A DNA stretch of 38,444 nt, taken from contig JASJGK010000298.1 of the NCBI GenBank assembly GCA_033791585.1, positions 1 to 38,444 on the forward strand, written 5' to 3'. The notes under the pieces are model-generated. The model had not been told where the DNA came from. It saw nothing but the letters and a program-made list of their open reading frames with translations, and made no database searches. The position numbers and the translations under genes are program-made. The stretch comes from JASJGK01 sp033791585. GTDB lineage: Bacteria; SAR324; XYD2-FULL-50-16. Below are positions 33,507 to 38,444 of this stretch, one piece after another (within the stretch, counting starts at the first letter, position 1; every line of letters begins with the position of its first letter).

Positions 33507-33886
33507 TAGTCCTTATCTTCTGTTCTGTGGGTTGCTAGAAAAAAAAGTTCATTTTTCACCTTATCAGAATCCCCTACGTTTAATTCTACTAAACGCCTTA
33601 AATGGGTCAAGCTTTCTAACTCGATGTTTACAAATTCAAAGCCAACGTGGCTGTCCTTTACAAAAACGGCCTCTCCTTCAAAGTCCATTACCAAGTTATT
33701 GCCATTGAGTTTGATTTGGATCTTGCAGTGGGTTCCCTTATCCACAGAAGCTGCTCCTTCCAATTCAACAAGTGCCCCTTTTAAAGAGATATCAAGGAGG
33801 CGAGAAGTCAACTCATGATCACCGAAAATAATAGCTAGTTCTGCGTCGAATTTCACTCTGGAATAATTTCTTCTTTCGTCGTTCAT
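33506..33886 (-). CDS. PilZ-domain protein, likely c-di-GMP receptor
   Basis: 126 residues, a single PilZ domain. The RxxxR motif is at the N-terminus (ERRNYSRVKF) and the D/NxSxxG motif is DISLKGA at about 33-39; both needed c-di-GMP contacts are present. No other domain. Effector protein, probably acting by protein-protein contact. It is first in the unit PilZ-fbp-divergent PDA and shares a TAATG junction with fbp. Functional coupling of c-di-GMP with central carbon flux or envelope polysaccharide is possible, but that is inference from position. Confidence 0.92.
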   Translation of the reverse strand: MNDERRNYSRVKFDAELAIIFGDHELTSRLLDISLKGALVELEGAASVDKGTHCKIQIKLNGNNLVMDFEGEAVFVKDSHVGFEFVNIELESLTHLRRLVELNVGDSDKVKNELFFLATHRTEDKD

Positions 33887-34155
33887 GGCGCCTTTATGGT
33901 CGTTAAATGCCTTTAATTAGAATTCTAAACATTAAGACGCTTTTAGTCTATAAAACAATAATAAAATTAATTAGTACAATCGGGTTATGTCGGATCAATA
34001 GGTTCATTGCTGGCCTGAAGAATTTGTTTTATCTAAAAAAAACAATAGCCTTTAATATTTTGGTACGAGTAAAGAGGAGGCTTTGGAAGCAAGCGGTAGA
34101 GGGGGCGAGGCGTAAATGTGGGCGCTAGAGGGGGTAAAATGACTGTAAGGGAAGA
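33887..34155. other. Intergenic region upstream of the PilZ unit
   Basis: No supported gene in this gap. AT-rich on the PilZ side, where its promoter must be. Near 34097-34134 the 9-mer TAGAGGGGG occurs twice in a purine-rich, more GC-rich patch, 29 nt apart; its meaning is unknown. The only reading frame of some length here has no ribosome site and no protein-like composition. Confidence 0.4.
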
Positions 34156-34193
34156 TATAAAAACCAGACTTAGGCAAAGCCAAAGTCTGGTTT
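34156..34193 (-). terminator. Intrinsic terminator of the RRM gene
   Basis: AAACCAGACTT (34161-34171) pairs perfectly with AAGTCTGGTTT (34183-34193), and the loop can add GGC/GCC. On the minus strand it is followed by T5. It lies 8 nt beyond the stop codon. Confidence 0.85.
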
Positions 34194-34200
34194 AGGCTAT

Positions 34201-34455
34201 TTATGAGCGTGGCTGGCGAGGACGAGCAACGTTAACCTGTAGAGGTCTACCGCTAACTTCGACTCCATCAAGGCCTTCAATAGCAGCCTTTCCTTCATCT
34301 TCGCTATTCATTTCAACAAATCCGAAACCCTTTGGGCGTCCAGTTTCACGATCCATAATGATCTTGCATGACTTAACTTGACCGAATTCAGCAAAAGTTT
34401 CTTGTAATTCTTCTTCACTTAAAGTGAAGGAAATGTTTCCAACATAAATATTCAT
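34201..34455 (-). CDS. Single-RRM RNA-binding protein
   Basis: 84 residues from the ATG at 34455, which has AAGG 8 nt upstream. A longer reading to 34518 would add 21 residues with no RRM character. RNP2 is IYVGNI at 3-8 and RNP1 is KGFGFVEM at 42-49, ending in an Arg/Pro-rich tail (VARPRQPRS). These bacterial RRM proteins resemble those of cyanobacteria and other groups, many cold-induced. It likely acts as an RNA chaperone or mRNA-binding factor. Expressed singly: a terminator is behind it and a 322-nt gap in front. A hairpin abuts its Shine-Dalgarno. Confidence 0.94.
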   Translation of the reverse strand: MNIYVGNISFTLSEEELQETFAEFGQVKSCKIIMDRETGRPKGFGFVEMNSEDEGKAAIEGLDGVEVSGRPLQVNVARPRQPRS

Positions 34456-34777
34456 TTGTATACCTTGAGCGCAAAGCTCATCAAAAAAGTTCCTGTCTCT
34501 AAGGTTGCTACATTGCACCCTAAAAACCTACTTTATCTTATGCTACAGGGAAAAAGCCTTTGGAAATATTAAAAGTCTTTGGCCCATAACCCTTTACAGG
34601 GCACATGGATGCAGTAATTTAACATAGTGGATAGTCTATGGGTGTTAGTCAACAAAATTCGTGTCTTCCTTTACCGAAAGAAGCACTTCTAAAACAATTA
34701 ACCATCTAAACCTTTGCAAAGCTATATTTGCCCTGTAAATTAAAGGCATAGAATCAAAATGCAAAAAAAATTTAAAT
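34456..34777. other. Divergent intergenic region with RRM leader hairpin
   Basis: 322 nt with no gene. It must hold the promoters of the RRM and DinB-like genes. On the minus strand TGAGC-TTTGC-GCTCA (34466-34480) forms a 5-bp hairpin that runs directly into the AGG of the RRM Shine-Dalgarno. The same arrangement is found in front of tig. No riboswitch or other RNA was recognised. Confidence 0.4.
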
Positions 34778-35233
34778 ATGAACCACCAGTTTGAAAGTTT
34801 AAAACTTTTTTATACAGCCCTTTTGGTGCCGACGGCGGCCCACATGAAAGAACTGAATACGGCAGACTTTGAACAAAAGGATGAAGACCCACTCTGGCAT
34901 CTTGGCCACGTTGCCAATGATCTATGTAGGGTTTTATTGGTCCCTTTTGGGGTTACAGAAGGCCCTGCAAACAAATTTGGTGATGTTTTTTTAGGCCTCG
35001 GCAGTTGGAACCCTTGGCCGATTGGCGCAAGACCTGAATTTGAAGAGCTTATAACTTGGTTTGAAGAAATTTTTGAGGTGATTGAGGAACTACATGGCAA
35101 TAAACAGACAAAACTCCCTGAATCTTTTAAATTAGAACGCATGGTTGTAACAACTACGGGTGAAGCTTGGGATTACGCCCTTTTTCACACAGGGCTGCAC
35201 ATTGGCCGTGTTCACCAAATGCTTGACTGGTAA
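34778..35233 (+). CDS. DinB-like helical bundle protein
   Basis: 151 residues. The sequence WHLGHVANDLCRVLL near 41-55 and HTGLHIGRVHQMLDW at the C-terminus resemble the His-containing helices of DinB/YfiT four-helix bundles, where three His bind a metal. The His near 43/46, and those in HTGLHIGRVH at the end, could form the site. No other motif seen. Such proteins include thiol transferases and detoxification enzymes, most uncharacterised. No strong ribosome site precedes the ATG at 34778. It stands before NnrS with about 60 nt between and may be cotranscribed with it. Confidence 0.62.
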   Translation: MNHQFESLKLFYTALLVPTAAHMKELNTADFEQKDEDPLWHLGHVANDLCRVLLVPFGVTEGPANKFGDVFLGLGSWNPWPIGARPEFEELITWFEEIFEVIEELHGNKQTKLPESFKLERMVVTTTGEAWDYALFHTGLHIGRVHQMLDW

Positions 35234-35294
35234 AATCAACCTTCCCTAGTTTAAATACCCAAAAAATTATCTTACACACTTCACAACATAAAAC

Positions 35295-36467
35295 ATGATA
35301 AATAAGCCCTCAGGTCCATTTTTCCAAGCTATTTGGTTGGTGGGATTTCGCCCATTTTTTGCCCTCACATTCTTACTTGGTTTTGCATTGCCCCTCGTTT
35401 GGGCAAGCCTTTACAGTGGCTATTTCAATTGGGACCCTAGCCCCTTAAGCCCAAGCCAATGGCATGGACACGAGATGTTCTTTGGCTTTGGTTGGGCGTT
35501 GCTAGCAGGTTTTTTACTTACTGCTAGCAAAAATTGGGTTTCTATACGTGGGTTGCATGGCGCAGGCTTAGCCTTGGCTGCAGCTTTATGGTTTGTTGAT
35601 CGCTTGGTTGTCAGTTTTTACCCTACCCAAGATATTTTTTCTCTAGTTTTGGGGAATTTGTTTATAACCTATGTTGTGGCCTATTTACTCTTCACCCTCA
35701 TTAAATATAGAGCTAATGATAGTTTCGGCGACAACTATCTTTTTTACATCGCCTTACCCCTGTTTATCCCTGCAAAGAACCTGATTTTAGACATAGATAC
35801 CTTTTCCCAGGGCATCGCCATGACAACAGGTCTTTTTCGTGTGACCTTTGTGATAATGTTCGAGCGCACCATGGCTCAATTTATGAAAAATGCCATGAAC
35901 ACACCCTTGCCACGTTTGCTTTGGCTGGATTATTCTATTAAAATTTTAATGCTGTTTTCTGTCGTCGCCGTTTTTCTGCCAGATCTATACGGCGCAGGGT
36001 TGTTAATAGCCACGGCATCTTTACTGGCTTTTCGGTTTTTGATCTGGAAACCCCACGTGGGAATGAAAAATTTTGGGATTGCTGTAATGTATTTGGGCTA
36101 CTTAGGTTTAACTATCCATCTATACTTGGAAGGATTCAGGCAGTTACAAGGCTCTCTTGGTGTTGGGGCCTTATCCTTACATGTTTTCACTTTCTTTAGC
36201 ATGGGTATGATTATCCCCTCAATGATGATCCGCATTTCTCAAGGCCATACAGGCCGAAAGCCAATATTTTTAGGCCGAGATAGGGTTGCCCTCGCATTTA
36301 TGGCATTGGGCGGATTGAGCCGTGTTGTTTTTACGCAAATTTGGCCAGATTATTATGTAATTTGGGTTGCACTTTCGGGCTTGGGATGGTCGGTCTGCTT
36401 TGCGATTTTAGGTTTAAGATTAATGCCCTTTCTCTTCCAACCTCGCATTGATGGGAAAGAGCATTAA
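35295..36467 (+). CDS. NnrS family heme-Cu membrane protein
   Basis: 390 residues, the usual NnrS size, with about 11-12 hydrophobic segments. FQAIWLVGFRPFFALTFLLG near residue 10, WHGHEMFFGFGWALLAGFLL near 58 (His residues that bind heme/metal in this family) and ALSLHVFTFFSMGMIIPSMM, RISQGHTGRKP near 290-320 match NnrS closely. NnrS proteins are linked to protection from nitrosative stress and to denitrification regulons. No denitrification gene or NsrR site was recognised next to it. Convergent with the helicase; a self-complementary TTCTAGAA repeat occurs in the short gap. Confidence 0.92.
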   Translation: MINKPSGPFFQAIWLVGFRPFFALTFLLGFALPLVWASLYSGYFNWDPSPLSPSQWHGHEMFFGFGWALLAGFLLTASKNWVSIRGLHGAGLALAAALWFVDRLVVSFYPTQDIFSLVLGNLFITYVVAYLLFTLIKYRANDSFGDNYLFYIALPLFIPAKNLILDIDTFSQGIAMTTGLFRVTFVIMFERTMAQFMKNAMNTPLPRLLWLDYSIKILMLFSVVAVFLPDLYGAGLLIATASLLAFRFLIWKPHVGMKNFGIAVMYLGYLGLTIHLYLEGFRQLQGSLGVGALSLHVFTFFSMGMIIPSMMIRISQGHTGRKPIFLGRDRVALAFMALGGLSRVVFTQIWPDYYVIWVALSGLGWSVCFAILGLRLMPFLFQPRIDGKEH

Positions 36468-36474
36468 AATTTAG

Positions 36475-36514
36475 TTCTAGAAGCTTCGACTTTAAACAGT
36501 TTTAGTTTCTAGAA
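36475..36514. repeat. Repeated TTCTAGAA in the NnrS/helicase convergent gap
   Basis: The self-complementary octamer TTCTAGAA occurs at 36475-36482 and 36507-36514. The two can pair as an 8-bp stem with a 24-nt loop, a possible bidirectional terminator, but there is no T-run right after it. Confidence 0.35.
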
Positions 36515-36524
36515 ATATTAGCTT

Positions 36525-37826
36525 TTAGAAGTTCCTATTCGAACCAAACTCAGAAGAACCACGCCTAGGGCTTCGCTTCGGTGCGGCCGTGCCGGTTGAC
36601 CTAGACTTAAAACCACCTGCTTGGGTTCGTTTTGAAGGCCTTGCTTGGTTGCGTTTTGCAGGCGCTTCCTCTCTGGCAGTCATCTGTGACCATTCAGCAC
36701 GAGCAAAATCACCTTGTGGAATTTTAACTCCAATAGCCTTTTCGATTGCCTTTAACTTCTTTACTTCTGGTCCACTGCAAAAAGAGATTGCAACGCCTTC
36801 TCTACCCGCTCGGCCTGTTCTACCAATTCGGTGTACATAAGATTCAGGTTCTTCAGGTAAATCATAATTGATTACGTGGCTCACACCAGCTACATCAATA
36901 CCGCGAGCAGCAATATCTGTGGCAACTAAAACCTTTAAGGTTCCAGCTTTAAAATCGTCCAAAGCTTTTTGTCTTTGGTTCTGAGATTTATTACCGTGGA
37001 TTGCTTCGCAGTCTAATTTCATGGCTCTAACGCCTTTACTCAAGCGCTCTGCACCGTGTTTTGTTCGGCTAAAGACCATCACTTGCTCAACTTCGTCAAG
37101 TTTCAAGATCGTTTGCAATAGGCCTAGTTTTTCTGTTTGAGGAACATGCACCACTTCTTGGGTAATCCTATCAACAGTGCTTGATTCAGGGTCAATTTCC
37201 ACTCTGACAGGGTCTTCTTGAAAACCTTTTGTCAATTGAGCAATGCCAGTAGGCATGGTTGCAGAAAAGAGCAGTGTTTGTCTTTTTTCAGGCAACTGAG
37301 CTAAAATACGTTTTATTGCAGGTAAAAAACCCATGTCCAACATACGGTCGGCTTCGTCTAACACCAAATAATCTACTTGGTCTAACTTTGCGTGGCCTTG
37401 GCTGATAAGATCCTCTAAACGGCCAGGGGTCGCTACTAACAAGTCTAAGCCACCTTTTAAGGCTCTTACTTGGTTGTGTTGCTTTACGCCGCCGAAAATT
37501 ACAGCTGATTTTAGCCTAAGACCTTCCGAGTAACATTTAATGTCTTTTTGGATCTGACTTGCAAGCTCACGAGTCGGGGCTAAGATCAAGGTCCTACATT
37601 TTCCCGGACGCATTTTCAACGCTTCTTGGGAAAGTTTTTGGATCAGTGGTAAAGAAAAAGCTGCTGTTTTCCCTGTACCAGTTTGAGCAATTCCAAGAAG
37701 ATCACGGCCTTCTAAAAGAGGCGGAATCGCTTGTGACTGAATAGGGGTGGGAGTAGAGTAGTTTAAGTTTTTTAAATTTTCTTCCAGTTGAGGAAGCAAG
37801 CCGAAGCCTTCAAATGTGGTAATCAT
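36525..37826 (-). CDS. rhlE: DEAD-box RNA helicase, RhlE-like
   Basis: 433 residues from the ATG at 37826; a TTG three codons upstream is possible. Q motif YSTPTPIQSQAIP, motif I AQTGTGKT, Ia PTRELA, Ib TPGRL, II DEAD, III SAT, then ARGIDVAG and HRIGRTGR. The C-terminal tail (from about 385) is basic and rich in Arg, Ser and Gly, typical of RhlE-type proteins for non-specific RNA binding. It should unwind RNA duplexes in ribosome assembly or mRNA turnover. The 5' region is long (419 nt to the tRNA) and holds potential hairpins, compatible with regulated expression. Confidence 0.95.
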   Translation of the reverse strand: MITTFEGFGLLPQLEENLKNLNYSTPTPIQSQAIPPLLEGRDLLGIAQTGTGKTAAFSLPLIQKLSQEALKMRPGKCRTLILAPTRELASQIQKDIKCYSEGLRLKSAVIFGGVKQHNQVRALKGGLDLLVATPGRLEDLISQGHAKLDQVDYLVLDEADRMLDMGFLPAIKRILAQLPEKRQTLLFSATMPTGIAQLTKGFQEDPVRVEIDPESSTVDRITQEVVHVPQTEKLGLLQTILKLDEVEQVMVFSRTKHGAERLSKGVRAMKLDCEAIHGNKSQNQRQKALDDFKAGTLKVLVATDIAARGIDVAGVSHVINYDLPEEPESYVHRIGRTGRAGREGVAISFCSGPEVKKLKAIEKAIGVKIPQGDFARAEWSQMTAREEAPAKRNQARPSKRTQAGGFKSRSTGTAAPKRSPRRGSSEFGSNRNF

Positions 37827-38204
37827 ATGTTTCAAATTTATAGGGCATGCCTTGCCATGCAGTTTTGTAGCCCTGAATATTCAAAATCAATTACCTAGGG
37901 CTCATTCTTAGACTTGAGGCCTAAGAAAGAAGGTCTAACATCATTTTCTTGATGTAATTTAGTAGAATAGAGCTAATTTGCGGAATTGGCAAGCCATTTA
38001 AAATTCATGAAGGAAAGTTAATTTACGTTTCAAAGGGATTTCCCCTTGAATCGCCCTTCCACTTTTTTCTTTATACCTTTTATTGTCTCTTACCAACTAA
38101 TCCATTAACCTTTATTTTTCTGACCTGCAGGGAAGCTGTGCAGCAATCCCGACATATAAAAACGAAAAAATTGAACGGGTAAATAGTTTAAAAAAACTTA
38201 AACC
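37827..38204. other. Long leader/intergenic region between helicase and tRNA-Pro
   Basis: 378 nt without a gene. Upstream of the helicase on the minus strand there are two potential hairpins: TTCTTAG with CTAAGAA (37905-37911/37921-37927) and AGCCCT with AGGGCT (37869-37874/37897-37902). A further near-perfect hairpin at 38029-38048 (TCAAAGGG, CCCCTTGA) is followed by CTTTTTTC 20 nt later. No gene or known RNA family is recognised. Confidence 0.35.
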
Positions 38205-38233
38205 TTGACAGTCAAACATTAAACCAACAAATC
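38205..38233 (+). promoter_or_regulatory. Candidate tRNA-Pro promoter
   Basis: Consensus -35 TTGACA at 38205-38210. At 17 nt spacing the -10 is CAAATC (weak). Transcription would start about 38240, a few nt before the mature 5' end. Confidence 0.45.
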
Positions 38234-38245
38234 TAGGGGATTAGT

Positions 38246-38322
38246 CGAGGCGTAGCGCAGCCCGGTAGCGCACTTGTCTGGGGGACAAGGGGTCGCTGGT
38301 TCAATTCCAGTCGCCTCGACCA
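38246..38322 (+). tRNA. tRNA-Pro (anticodon GGG)
   Basis: 77 nt including an encoded CCA. Acceptor CGAGGCG pairs with CGCCTCG (38312-38318), discriminator A, then CCA. D arm GCGC/GCGC, anticodon arm CTTGT/ACAAG around loop CTGGGGG giving anticodon GGG, and T arm with TTCAATT loop. It starts with C, as tRNA-Pro of bacteria usually does. After it come 122 nt without a recognisable gene. Confidence 0.96.
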
Positions 38323-38444
38323 TATATTACAATAGCTTAGAGAATTCCTTTCTCAACCAAAAAGCTTACTTTTCTTTTTTATGACTCATTTGTGACTTAA
38401 AATATAAAAGTCATTTTCTGATTTTTTTCATTTTTCGAAAAAAA

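Noticed and set aside
36475..36514. TTCTAGAA pair as an insertion-sequence end
   Set aside because: It is too short, there is no transposase nearby and no target duplication.

Overview
The window (38,444 bp, AT-rich) is a chromosomal segment of a Gram-negative bacterium. The evidence for an outer membrane is a signal-peptide protein ending in Phe that looks like a beta-barrel, Lpp20-like and TPR/SLH envelope proteins, a periplasmic diheme cytochrome c and NnrS. Oligoribonuclease and a YcgN-type UPF0260 protein point to Proteobacteria in the broad sense. The class III fructose-bisphosphatase and the TP0108-like phosphofructokinase point away from classic alpha/gamma lineages, towards a deep-branching delta-like group (Bdellovibrionota or SAR324-like). 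That placement is inference from gene content. I see no prophage, insertion sequence, CRISPR array or integron.

Layout. 144-4849 (-): a YihY-family membrane protein, then the tig-clpP-clpX proteostasis operon, closed by a perfect 13-bp terminator. 5127-7277 (-): two envelope proteins, one TPR/SLH lipoprotein and one Lpp20-like. 7534-10423 (-): uppP and a heme-c-sensor diguanylate cyclase. 10598-13664 (+): a lone fliN, then a three-gene ABC-2 exporter. 13740-17696 (+): orn, phosphofructokinase, a TMEM64/DedA-like protein, DUF547 and a YcgN-like protein. 17946-21418: an outer-membrane-like protein, a MarR regulator divergent from a KamA-family radical SAM aminomutase, and a flavin-binding PNPOx-like protein. 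21584-23260: cytochrome c4, yhbY, a decayed VOC/glyoxalase pseudogene and an unlisted 58-residue membrane protein. 23364-28741 (-): rodZ, a sugar-nucleotidyltransferase with left-handed beta-helix, glmS, a HAD phosphatase and an MscS channel in one tightly coupled operon. 28843-30466: xthA and birA, divergent. 30426-33886 (-): PilZ, class III FBPase and a divergent polysaccharide deacetylase, translationally coupled. 34201-37826: an RRM protein, a DinB-like protein, NnrS and an RhlE-like helicase. 38246-38322: tRNA-Pro(GGG).

How the genes work together. Four themes recur: proteostasis (tig/clpP/clpX); amino-sugar, lipid-carrier and cell-shape functions (uppP, glmS, the nucleotidyltransferase, rodZ); both directions of the fructose-6-P/fructose-1,6-bisP step (PFK and FBPase III); and c-di-GMP signalling (diguanylate cyclase, PilZ, Orn for pGpG removal, FliN as a possible output). 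Many gene pairs share TAATG or ATGA stop/start overlaps, so translational coupling is a habit of this genome.

Most notable observation: the ClpP encoded between tig and clpX has Asn and Arg at the positions of the catalytic Ser98 and His123 (B. subtilis numbering, ungapped alignment). It should be an inactive, ClpR-like subunit sitting in the canonical clpP locus. Other points worth attention are the VOC pseudogene with at least two clear lesions, a MarR-type dyad overlapping the kamA -35 box, the altered substrate pocket of the KamA protein, the CXXCH-containing diguanylate cyclase, and short hairpins abutting the Shine-Dalgarno of tig and of the RRM gene.
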